Assembly (NCBI GenBank): GCA_963720645.1
Contig: CAVRFX010000011.1
Span: 62,001-126,000 of the forward strand
Direction of reading: 5' to 3'
Origin: RYN-230 sp963720645
Lineage (GTDB): Bacteria > Actinomycetota > Actinomycetes > Streptosporangiales > Streptosporangiaceae
Length of the DNA: 64,000 nt
Position 1 is the first letter of the stretch. The number at the start of each line of letters is the position of its first letter. Below the pieces are notes generated by a model, which was not told the DNA's origin, did no database searches, and worked only from the letters and a program-made list of their open reading frames with translations. This document shows, one piece after another, positions 50,510 to 58,261 of this stretch. The translations under genes were made by a program, and so were the position numbers.

Positions 50510-51865
50510 CTAACCAGCTGCCCGGGCGTGCGCGGTCAGGGCCGCGTCCACGAACTCCGCGGCCGCGCCCAGGTACCCGGCCGGGTCCAGGGCCGCGGCG
50601 ACCTGCTCCGGCGTGACCCCGGCCTGGCCGGGCTGGCCGGCGTCCAGGCGGTCGAGCAGCGCCTCGCCCAGCGTCCGGCCCTCGGCCACGGCCGCGGCGC
50701 TGGCCCCGGCCAGCAGGTCATGGGCGGCGGTGCGGCCCAGCGCGGGCGTCAGCAGCGCCGCGACGTGCTCGGCCATCGGGAAACCGCCGGCCGCGTCGAG
50801 GTTGCGCCGCATCCGGCCCGGATCGGGTTCCAGGCCGGCCAGCAGGTCCGCGGCCCAGGAGGCGGCCGATCCGGTAAGCCGCAGCAGGTCCGCCAGCGGC
50901 TCCCACTCGGCATGCCAGGCCCCCGCGGCCCGCTGATGCTCCTGCTCCGCGGCGGCGGCCAGGGTGGCGAGCAGCCCGGGCACCTGCCGGGTGCAGCCGA
51001 GGACGGCGATCGAAGCGACCGGGTTCCGCTTGTGCGGCATGGCGGACGATCCGCCGCGGCCGGGCCCGCCACCCTCCAGGACCTCACCGACCTCGGGCTG
51101 GGCGAGCAGGGTGACATCACGCGCGATCTTGCCGAGCACCCCGGCCGCACCAGCGCAGGCCCCGGCGATCTCGGTGATCCGGAGCCGGTCGGTGTGCCAC
51201 GGCACGGTGGGGGCCTGCAGGCCGAGCTCGGCGGCCAGCAGCGCCGCGACCTCGGGGCCGCGGTCACCCAGCGCGGACAGGGTGCCAGCGGCCCCGCCGA
51301 ACTGGACCGCGAGACGGCTGGCCGCGACCCGGTCCAGGGCGGCCGCGGCCTCATCCAGCCCGGTCAGCCAGCCGGCCGCGACCAGCCCGAACGTGACCGG
51401 CACGGCCTGCTGGAGCAGGGTGCGGCCGACCATGATGGTGTCCCGGTGCGCGGCCGCCAGGCGGGCCGCGGCGGCGGCCGCCGCGGCCAGGTCGTCTGAG
51501 ATCACCCCGAGCGACTGCCGGGCGAGCAGCATCGCCGCGGTGTCGATGATGTCCTGGCTGGTCGCGCCCTGGTGCACGGCTGCCGCGGGACCGGGAGGCA
51601 GGATCCGGGTCAGCGCCCGGACCAGCGCGGGCACCGGGTTGCCGGTCAGCGTGGCCTGCTGGCCCAGGTCCGCAGCGTCGAAAGCCGCGGCCCGGGCCGC
51701 GGCCGTGACCGCCGCGCCCGCTCCCGGCTCGGCCACCCCGGCCTGCTCGAGGGCCCGGGCCAGGGCGGCCTCGGCGTCCAGCATCGCCTGCAGCCAGGCC
51801 TGGTCGGAGGTGTCGACGGCACCACGGCCGAACACCCCATCGAAAAGCCCGTGCGAAGTGTGCAC
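50510..51865 (-). CDS. pcaB: 3-carboxy-cis,cis-muconate cycloisomerase
   Basis: 451 residues of the fumarase/argininosuccinase superfamily: WLQAMLDAEAALARALEQAG, HQGATSQDIIDTAAMLLA, VGRTLLQQAVPVTFG and the signature GRGGSSAMPHKRNPVASI with the mobile catalytic loop. A C-terminal domain of about 80 residues is typical of PcaB. GTG 51865 has AGGAG upstream. It is the first gene of the pca series and is divergent from the sigma-factor gene, so the main pca promoter should lie in 51866-51985. Confidence 0.94.
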   Translation of the reverse strand: MHTSHGLFDGVFGRGAVDTSDQAWLQAMLDAEAALARALEQAGVAEPGAGAAVTAAARAAAFDAADLGQQATLTGNPVPALVRALTRILPPGPAAAVHQGATSQDIIDTAAMLLARQSLGVISDDLAAAAAAAARLAAAHRDTIMVGRTLLQQAVPVTFGLVAAGWLTGLDEAAAALDRVAASRLAVQFGGAAGTLSALGDRGPEVAALLAAELGLQAPTVPWHTDRLRITEIAGACAGAAGVLGKIARDVTLLAQPEVGEVLEGGGPGRGGSSAMPHKRNPVASIAVLGCTRQVPGLLATLAAAAEQEHQRAAGAWHAEWEPLADLLRLTGSAASWAADLLAGLEPDPGRMRRNLDAAGGFPMAEHVAALLTPALGRTAAHDLLAGASAAAVAEGRTLGEALLDRLDAGQPGQAGVTPEQVAAALDPAGYLGAAAEFVDAALTAHARAAG

Positions 51866-52003
51866 CGCCTGCTCCTGCGAGAGTGCGCGAGTCGTCGGCT
51901 TGCTGCCCCGCCCACCCTAGCGGCCGTCGCCCCGCGGAAGATCCCGGGAAATCCCCGGCCCCGGGATGCAACGCTGCGTAGGCAAGTGGTGCTCGTATGT
52001 GTT

Positions 52004-52567
52004 GTGACTCGGGAGGCGGCCATTCTGGATGCGACGACTGATGCGGTGGAGACGACCCGGCAGGAAGAGTTCGGCCAGTTCATGGCCGCTCGCTGGCCCG
52101 GGCTGGTGCGGCTGGCCTACGGGCTGACCGGGGACCGGTGGCTGGCTGAGGACGTGGCGCAGGCCGCGCTGGCCAGCGCCTACGCGTCGTGGTGGCGGGT
52201 GCGCCGGGCCGATGACCCGGATGCCTACGTGCGCCGCATCCTGGTCAACACCAGCAACCGCCGGTTCCGCCGCCGCCGGATCACCGAGCACGCCCGGGAG
52301 CCGGGCGAGCTGCCGGACCGGGCGGTCGCGGATCCTTCCGACCTGATCGGCCAGCGCTCGGCGCTGCTGTCGGCACTGCGCGAGCTGCCGGGCCGGCAGC
52401 GGGCGATCGTGGTGCTGCGGTACTGGGAGGACCTGAGCGACGCCCAGGTCGCCGCCGCGCTCGGCTGCGCCGAGGGCACGGTACGCAGCCAGGCCTCACG
52501 CGCGCTGGCCAAGCTGCGCGGCAGCGCCGCCCTGGCCGACGGGGCAGCCGGGCGGGCAGCATCATGA
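52004..52567 (+). CDS. SigE-type ECF RNA polymerase sigma factor
   Basis: About 187 residues. Region 2: FGQFMAARWPGLVRLAYGLTGDRWLAEDVAQAALASAYASWWRVRRADDPDAYVRRILVN. Region 4: LSALRELPGRQRAIVVLRYWEDLSDAQVAAALGCAEGTVRSQASRALAKL. These define the actinobacterial SigE-family ECF group. The start is uncertain: GTG 51986, 51989, 52004 and 52046 are all in frame, and homology begins near VETTRQEEFG. The stop overlaps the next start (ATGA), so the membrane protein is made with it, as expected for a sigma/anti-sigma pair. Confidence 0.92.
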   Translation: MTREAAILDATTDAVETTRQEEFGQFMAARWPGLVRLAYGLTGDRWLAEDVAQAALASAYASWWRVRRADDPDAYVRRILVNTSNRRFRRRRITEHAREPGELPDRAVADPSDLIGQRSALLSALRELPGRQRAIVVLRYWEDLSDAQVAAALGCAEGTVRSQASRALAKLRGSAALADGAAGRAAS

Positions 52568-53874
52568 CGGCCCCCGGCGGACCCCGGAGCGAGGACCCGG
52601 ATGCGTGGAGCACGGGGGAACGGAGCGGGAAGCCAGTGAGCATTCTCGATGAGCAGGGCCTGAGCCAGCGGCTGCACGAGGACCTCGATGCCGTGACGGC
52701 CCCGCCGGCGCCGGTCGGCGCGGTGCGCCGCCGCGGCCGGTCGATCCGGGCCCGGCGCTGGGCCGCCGCGGCCTCGGGGCTGATGGCCGGGGCCGCCGCC
52801 GTCACCATCGCGGTGTCCGCCCAGCCCGGGAACCCGGCCGCCCGCCCGGCCGCCGCCCGGACCGGGGCCGCGCCCGGTTCCCCGGCGGCGGCCTCCGGGT
52901 CCCCGCCGGCCGGGGACCTGAACTCGGCGGTGCCGCCGGGCGGGAACGCGCTCGCCGCCGGCACGGCCGGCGGGGCTGCCTGGCGGCTGTCGGTGCGCAA
53001 CATCGCGGGCCCGGGGCCTGGCTGCCTGCCCGCGGTCATGCTCGACGGCACCGACGGTGACCTGCTCGCCGGCCCGGCCACCAGCCCGGGCATCACCAGC
53101 ACGGCGTTCCTCGACAACCCGCCCGGTCATCCGGGCGCCGGCTTTGCGGTCCTGCAGGTCGCCCCCGCCGTGACCCGCCTCACCGCGATTTTCCGCAACG
53201 GAACCACCCTGACCGTGCACCCCGTGCCGAGGCGCGTGTGCGGCCAGCAACTGCACCTGGCGGGCTTCGCCTACCCGGCCTCGGGCGTGACCCGGATCAC
53301 CGCGTACTCCAGCGGGCCATTCGCCTCGACGGCCCGGGAGACCGTCCCGGCCAGCCCGTTCCGCGGTGAGGGCGGCCCGGGCGGCTCCGCCACCGGGCAG
53401 CCGGCCCTGCGGCTGGTGCCCGGGGTCTGGGCGCACGCGGGCGCCACCCCGCCGGACACGGCGTCCGGCACCGTCGGCTCGGGGCATCTCGGCACGGTGC
53501 GGTGGCGGGTCACGGTCACCCTCGGCGCCACGGGTGAGTGCTTCGCCGGGGCCGCGTTCGGCTCCGGCGCCTACACCAGCGGCACCGCCTGCCAGCCGGT
53601 CGGCCTGCCGCCCGCCACGGCCGTCCTGCGGCCCCTGGTCTTCTCCGTGCCGTCCGGGCTGGCCGGCTACGGCGCCCTGGTCAGCCCCCGGGCGGCTACC
53701 GTGGCGGCCACCCTGTCCAACGGCACGACCGAGCGCATCACCCCGGTCACCGTCGGCGGCCGCGATTACGTGGCGCTGGCATTGCCGTCCGGCACCACGC
53801 TGACCCGGCTGACCCTGCAGGACCGCTCCGGGCACGCGTTCGCCACCGTGACGTCCATCCCGCCGGCCGGCTGA
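52564..53874 (+). CDS. Single-pass membrane protein coupled to the sigma factor, candidate anti-sigma/sensor
   Basis: 436 residues. A cytosolic N-terminus (about 70 residues, with SQRLHEDLDAVTAPPAPVGAVRRRGRSIRARR) leads to one TM helix (WAAAASGLMAGAAAVTIAVSA), then an Ala/Pro/Gly-rich stem and a large extracellular beta-rich part with Cys residues (GPGCLPAVM, RRVCGQQLH, GECFAGAAFG, GTACQPVG). Such proteins follow many SigE-type genes. No zinc HxxxCxxC anti-sigma motif is present, so inhibition of the sigma factor is inferred from overlap and topology only. Confidence 0.78.
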   Translation: MTAPGGPRSEDPDAWSTGERSGKPVSILDEQGLSQRLHEDLDAVTAPPAPVGAVRRRGRSIRARRWAAAASGLMAGAAAVTIAVSAQPGNPAARPAAARTGAAPGSPAAASGSPPAGDLNSAVPPGGNALAAGTAGGAAWRLSVRNIAGPGPGCLPAVMLDGTDGDLLAGPATSPGITSTAFLDNPPGHPGAGFAVLQVAPAVTRLTAIFRNGTTLTVHPVPRRVCGQQLHLAGFAYPASGVTRITAYSSGPFASTARETVPASPFRGEGGPGGSATGQPALRLVPGVWAHAGATPPDTASGTVGSGHLGTVRWRVTVTLGATGECFAGAAFGSGAYTSGTACQPVGLPPATAVLRPLVFSVPSGLAGYGALVSPRAATVAATLSNGTTERITPVTVGGRDYVALALPSGTTLTRLTLQDRSGHAFATVTSIPPAG

Positions 53875-53955
53875 ACGTTCCGCCGCCGGCCTGCGGATCC
53901 ACCCCGCCGGCCTGCCCGCGGGAAATCCGCTGCCCACAGCGGGCGCTTCGTGGCC

Positions 53956-53961
53956 TATCGT
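53956..53961 (+). promoter_or_regulatory. -10 element of a probable leaderless gabT promoter
   Basis: TATCGT ends 7 nt before the gabT ATG, without a Shine-Dalgarno in between. No convincing -35 is visible. Confidence 0.5.
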
Positions 53962-53968
53962 CAGTTGT

Positions 53969-55327
53969 ATGACCGTGCAATCGCCTCTTCCGGGCGGACC
54001 TGGCCTGGCCCAGGTGCGCCGCCTCGTCACCGAGATCCCCGGCCCGTGCTCGCGCGAGCTGCTGGCCCGCCGCGAGGCCAGCGTGGCCCGCGGGGTCAGC
54101 CATGTCCTCCCGGTGTTCATCAGCGCCGCGGGCGGCGGCGTGCTCATCGACGTCGACGGGAACTCCCTGATCGACTTCGGCTCCGGGATCGCCGTGACGT
54201 CGGTGGGCAACAGCGCCCCCCGTGTCTCGGCCGCCGTCCGCGAGCAGGCCGACCGGTTCACCCACACGTGCTTCATGGTCACTCCGTACGAGGGGTACGT
54301 GGCGGTCTGCGAGGAGCTGGCCCGCCTGACCCCCGGGGATCATGAGAAGCGCTCCGCGCTGCTGAACTCCGGGGCGGAGGCGGTGGAGAACGCGATCAAG
54401 ATCGCGCGGCATGCCACCGGCCGGCCCGCGGTCATCGCGTTCGACCACGCCTACCACGGCCGGACCAACCTGACCATGGCGCTGACCGCCAAGAACATGC
54501 CGTACAAGGACAAGTTCGGGCCGTTCGCCGGGGAGATCTACCGGATGCCGATGGCGTACCCGCTGCGCTGGCCGGGAGGCCCGGAAGCCTGCGCGGCGAA
54601 CGCGCTGGACATGATCACCGGGCTCATCCACACCCAGGTGGGCGAGGACAACGTGGCCGCGGTGCTCATCGAGCCGATCCAGGGCGAGGGCGGCTTCATC
54701 GTGCCGCCAGACGGCTTCCTGCCCGGGCTGGCCGAATTCTGCCGGGAGCACGGGATCCTGCTCATCGCCGACGAGATCCAGACCGGTTTCTGCCGGACCG
54801 GCGACTGGTTCGCCTGCGACCACGAGGGGGTCGTGCCCGACCTGGTCACCACGGCCAAGGGGATCGCCGGCGGGATGCCGCTGGCCGCGGTCACCGGCCG
54901 GGCCGAGATCATGGACTCGGTGCACGTGGGCGGCCTCGGCGGTACCTACGGCGGGAACCCGGTGGCCTGCGCGGCCGCCCTGGGAGCCATCGAGACCATG
55001 GCGGCTGAGGACCTGCCCGGCCGGGCCCGCCGGATCGGCGAGATCATGCTGCCCCGGCTGCACAAGCTCGCCGAGGCCTACCCGGTCATCGGCGACGTGC
55101 GCGGCCGCGGGGCGATGATCGCCGTCGAGCTGGTCCGCCCGGGCACCCTCGAGCCGGCCGCGGACATCGCGGCGCGGGTGGCCAGAGCCTGCCACACCGC
55201 GGGCCTGGTCGTGCTCACCTGCGGGACGTTCGGGAACGTGCTCCGGTTCCTGCCCCCGCTGGTCATCGGGGAGCAGCTGCTCGAAGAGGGCCTGTCCATC
55301 CTGGAGGACGCGTTCGCCGCGCTCTGA
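53969..55327 (+). CDS. gabT: 4-aminobutyrate aminotransferase (class III, PLP-dependent)
   Basis: 452 residues. LLNSGAEAVENAIKIARHATGRPAVIAFDHAYHGRTNLTMALT is the PLP-phosphate and aromatic stacking region; VLIEPIQGEGGFIVPP and LIADEIQTGFCRTGDWFA hold the PLP Asp/Gln contacts; VTTAKGIAGGMPLAAVTG holds the Schiff-base Lys; LGGTYGGNPVACAAALGAIE follows. The pattern fits GABA:2-oxoglutarate aminotransferase. It acts in the cytosol, giving succinate semialdehyde. No gabD is adjacent. Transcription is probably leaderless and ends at the hairpin 55346-55382. Confidence 0.92.
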   Translation: MTVQSPLPGGPGLAQVRRLVTEIPGPCSRELLARREASVARGVSHVLPVFISAAGGGVLIDVDGNSLIDFGSGIAVTSVGNSAPRVSAAVREQADRFTHTCFMVTPYEGYVAVCEELARLTPGDHEKRSALLNSGAEAVENAIKIARHATGRPAVIAFDHAYHGRTNLTMALTAKNMPYKDKFGPFAGEIYRMPMAYPLRWPGGPEACAANALDMITGLIHTQVGEDNVAAVLIEPIQGEGGFIVPPDGFLPGLAEFCREHGILLIADEIQTGFCRTGDWFACDHEGVVPDLVTTAKGIAGGMPLAAVTGRAEIMDSVHVGGLGGTYGGNPVACAAALGAIETMAAEDLPGRARRIGEIMLPRLHKLAEAYPVIGDVRGRGAMIAVELVRPGTLEPAADIAARVARACHTAGLVVLTCGTFGNVLRFLPPLVIGEQLLEEGLSILEDAFAAL

Positions 55328-55345
55328 TCCTCGTCCGCTTCAGCT

Positions 55346-55382
55346 GATCAAGCCACCAGCCTCCTGGCCTGGTGGCTTGATC
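55346..55382 (+). terminator. Hairpin terminator after gabT
   Basis: Perfect 14-bp arms 55346-55359 and 55369-55382 with a 9-nt loop, 19 bp after the gabT stop. No long U-tract follows (GCTATATG), as is usual in actinobacteria. Confidence 0.65.
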
Positions 55383-55464
55383 GCTATATGACCCTTCCTT
55401 GACGCGTGCCCGAGGCCCGGAGTTACTGGTGAGTAGATCACCATGGCGCTGTCAAGGAGGACCT

Positions 55465-55656
55465 GTGCCCCACCGATCCCCCCGCCACGGCGACGTGTTC
55501 GCCGACGTGCGCTCGGCCTTCAGCGGGCACGAGATCTGCGATTCGGGCAGCTGGCTGCACTCGGTCAACATCCTGGATGTCTCGGAGTCCTACCACCCCA
55601 CGGCGTCCGGCCAGTCCGGCGCCTACGAGCCCGTGTTCAGCGCCGCCGCAGGCTGA
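55465..55656 (+). pseudogene. C-terminal fragment of an SGNH/GDSL hydrolase, with its own start signals
   Basis: 63 codons. FADVRSAFSGHEICDSGSWLHS and SESYHPTASGQSGAYEPVF match the C-terminal end of actinobacterial SGNH lipases, including the catalytic-type Asp/His block around SYHP; the Ser-containing N-terminal 200 residues are absent. A consensus AAGGAGG sits just before GTG 55465, and TTGACG occurs about 65 bp upstream, so the piece could still be expressed. It is a gene remnant or a small protein derived from one. It converges with the DUF72 gene (10-bp gap). Confidence 0.68.
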
Positions 55657-55665
55657 GCCGGGGGC

Positions 55666-56493
55666 TCACCACGTTGGTAACGGAGCGGTCAGGGGGACCT
55701 CGCCCACCTGCGGAGTGCGGGTGACGGTCAGGCCCCCCTGGCGGCCCAGCGCGGCGAACTCGGCGGAGTTCACGACGGCGGCCCCGCCCGGGTCGTTGTT
55801 GAAGTAGACGTACACGTCGGCCCGGGTGAGGCGGGCCTGCGTGATCCGCTCCACCCAGGACTGCAGGGCGTGCTCCCCGTAGCGGGGCCACGGGTCCGCC
55901 GCGCCCTCGTGAAACCGCAGGAACCCCCAGCGGGCCGTCCGCCACAGCGGCGTGACCGGCCGTCCGAGCCGGTCCGCCCAGCACAGGGCAGCATCATGCT
56001 CAGCCAGGATCCCCCGCACCTCCCCGGTCCACCACGACTCGTGCCGCGGCTCGACCGCGATCCGCAGCGCCTCCGGCCCGTCCCCCCGCACCGCAGGCCA
56101 GCCCGCCCGGAACTGCGCCAGGCAGGCATCCAGCAACCCCGGCTCCGCAGTCATGGTCGGCGGCAGCTGCAGCAAGATCGGCCCCAGCTTGGGACCCAGG
56201 CCGGCGGCGGCGCCGAGGAGCCGGGCCACCGGCTCGGCCGGGTCGCGCAGCCGACGGACATGAGTCAGGTACCGGCTGGCCTTCACCGCCATGACGAAGT
56301 CGTCCGGCGTCCGCCCCCGCCACCCCTCGAACGTCTTCCGGGCCGGCAACCGGTAAAACGTGCCGTTATTTTCCACCGTCATGTACTTGGTGGCGTAGTG
56401 CTCCAGCCAGAGGCGCTGAGGGACCCCCTGCGGATACAGACCGTCCCGCCAGTCCCGGTACTGCCACCCCGAGGTCCCCACAAGAACAACCAT
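55666..56493 (-). CDS. DUF72 family protein
   Basis: 275-residue TIM-barrel-like protein: VLVGTSGWQYRDWRDGLYP at the start, FYRLPARKTFEGWRGRTPDDFVMAVKASRYLTHVRRL, GPILLQLPPTM, RIAVEPRHESWW and DVYVYFNNDPGGAAVVNSAEF near the end, all hallmarks of DUF72/YecE. The biochemical role is unknown; structural relatives suggest a nuclease- or isomerase-like fold. ATG 56493 begins the homology; the upstream frame is in the 34-bp repeats. Confidence 0.92.
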   Translation of the reverse strand: MVVLVGTSGWQYRDWRDGLYPQGVPQRLWLEHYATKYMTVENNGTFYRLPARKTFEGWRGRTPDDFVMAVKASRYLTHVRRLRDPAEPVARLLGAAAGLGPKLGPILLQLPPTMTAEPGLLDACLAQFRAGWPAVRGDGPEALRIAVEPRHESWWTGEVRGILAEHDAALCWADRLGRPVTPLWRTARWGFLRFHEGAADPWPRYGEHALQSWVERITQARLTRADVYVYFNNDPGGAAVVNSAEFAALGRQGGLTVTRTPQVGEVPLTAPLPTW

Positions 56494-56524
56494 GGCCCCT
56501 GTGTACCCGGGAGCCCGCGGACAT

Positions 56525-56624
56525 GCGCCAGCCCAGCCAGCGGTGACGCAGCGGACACGCGCCAGCCCGGCCAGCGGTGGCGCAGCGGACACGCGCCCGC
56601 CCAGCCAGCGGTGGCGCAGCGGGC
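56525..56624. repeat. 34-bp tandem repeat (3 copies) upstream of the DUF72 gene
   Basis: Copies 56525-56558, 56559-56592 and a truncated 56593-56624, differing at a few positions. They occupy the minus-strand leader of DUF72 and run into the 18-bp hairpin at 56619. Confidence 0.85.
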
Positions 56625-56664
56625 CTGCTTTTGCGCGTTTATGTGTGCGCAAAAGCAGGCCCGC
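56619..56664 (-). terminator. Very strong 18-bp hairpin
   Basis: Perfectly paired arms 56619-56636 and 56647-56664 with a 10-nt loop. It lies downstream of mmsA on the minus strand and upstream of DUF72, so it is probably the terminator of the catabolic operon. The A4/T4 runs lie inside the stem, not after it. Confidence 0.6.
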
Positions 56665-56674
56665 CGCCGTCCGC

Positions 56675-56766
56675 GACCAGGGGAAGAGTGGTTATTGACC
56701 CGGGGGAAAGTGGATCTGTGACCAGGGGGAAAGTGGTTATCTGATCCCGGGGGACGGCTACTTATT
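56675..56766. mobile_element. Four 22-24 bp direct repeats resembling an IS21-type terminal region
   Basis: Imperfect copies at 56675-56696, 56697-56719, 56720-56742 and 56743-56766, consensus GACCnGGGGGAAAGTGGTTATnT, with the next GACCGGG starting at 56767. IS21-family elements carry such multiple terminal repeats. No istA or istB gene is in the window, so this would be a solo end left after loss of the element. The array reaches the last codons of mmsA. Confidence 0.4.
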
Positions 56767-58261
56767 GACCGGGAACCCGAGGCTCACGCCCCCATGACTC
56801 GGATCGAGCCACCGCGACGTGACCGCCTTGCCCCGGGTATAGAAGTGCACGCCCTCGGTCCCGTGGACGTGGGAATCGCCAAACAGGGATGCCTTCCAGC
56901 CACCGAACGAGTAGTACGCCATCGGCACCGGGATCGGGACGTTCACCCCGACCATGCCGGCCTCGACGTCGAACACGAACCGCCGGGCCGCTCCCCCGTC
57001 GTTGGTGAAGATCGCGGTCCCGTTGCCGTACGGGTTCTCGCTGACCAGCCGGACCGCCTCGGCGTAGCTCGGCGCGCGGACCACGGACAGGACCGGGCCG
57101 AAGATCTCGTCGGTGTAGCAGCCCATCGACGGGGTCACGTGGTCGAGCACGCTGGGCCCGAGCCAGAACCCGCCCTCGCTGCCGCCGATGACCGGGTGCA
57201 CCCGCCCGTCCACGGCCAGCGTCGCGCCCTCACGGACTCCGGAATCCAGGTACGAGGCGACCTTGTCCCGGTGCGCGCCGGTGACCAGCGGGCCCATCTC
57301 CGAGCGCTCGTCGGTGCCCGGCCCCACCCGCAGCCGGGCCACCCGCTCAGTGATCTTGGCGACCAGCTCGTCGCCCGCGGGACCGACCGCCACCAGCACG
57401 GACACGGCCATGCAGCGTTCGCCCGCCGAGCCGAACCCCGCGGACACCGCGGCGTCCGCGGCGAGGTCGAGGTCCGCGTCCGGCAGCACGACCATGTGGT
57501 TCTTCGCGCCCCCCAGGGCCTGGACGCGCTTGCCCGCCGCCGTGCCGGTCTCGTAGACGTGGCGCGCGATCGGGGTTGACCCGACGAAGCTCACCGCGCG
57601 GACGTCGGGGTGCCGCAGCAGGGAGTCCACGGCTTCCTTGTCGCCCTGGACCACGTTGAACACGCCCTCGGGCAGGCCCGCCTCCGCCCACAGCCGGGCC
57701 AGCAGCAGCGATGCCGAGGGATCCTTCTCCGAGGGCTTGAGCACGAAGGCGTTGCCGCAGGCGATGGCGAGGGGGAACATCCACATCGGGACCATGGCGG
57801 GGAAATTGAAGGGAGTGATGCCGGCCACCACGCCCAGCGGCTGCCGGATCGAGTAGGCATCCACGCCGGTAGAAACGTTTTCGGAAAAACCACCCTTGAG
57901 CAGGTGCGGGATTCCGCAGGCGAACTCGACCACCTCGAGCCCGCGGGCCACCTCGCCGGCCGCGTCACCGGCCACCTTGCCGTGCTCGGCGCTGATCAGC
58001 GCGGCCAGTTCCCCGGTCCGGCGGGCCAGCAGCTCCCGGAACGCGAACAGCACGCTGGCCCGCCTGGCCAGCGACGCGGCCCGCCACCCGGGGAAGGCCT
58101 TGGCCGCCGCGGCGACCGCGTCATCCACGACCGCGGCCGACGCGAAGTTCGACGGTCCCCGTCACCTGGCCGGTGGCGGGGTCGTAGATGTCACCGTGCC
58201 GTTCGGCCACGCCGTCCCAGGGCTGGCCGCCGATCCAGTGGCTGACGTGCTTTCCCGTCAT
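56758..58261 (-). CDS. mmsA: CoA-acylating methylmalonate-semialdehyde dehydrogenase, frame broken near the start as read
   Basis: About 500 residues. The N-terminus MTGKHVSHWIGGQPWDGV...YDPATGQVTGTV is in one frame from ATG 58261; the rest, FASAAVVDDAVAAAAKAFPGW onward, is in the next. One surplus A near 58145-58150 (GAAC for GAC) explains this. Family features: ITPFNFPAMVPMWMFPLAIACGNAFVLKPSEKDPS, FVGSTPIARHVYE, LGGAKNHMVVLPDAD, catalytic Cys in GFGSAGERCMAVS, and EIFGPVLSVVRAP. It converts malonate or methylmalonate semialdehyde with CoA and NAD+ to acetyl- or propionyl-CoA. The start overlaps the aminotransferase stop (ATGA). Confidence 0.92.
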
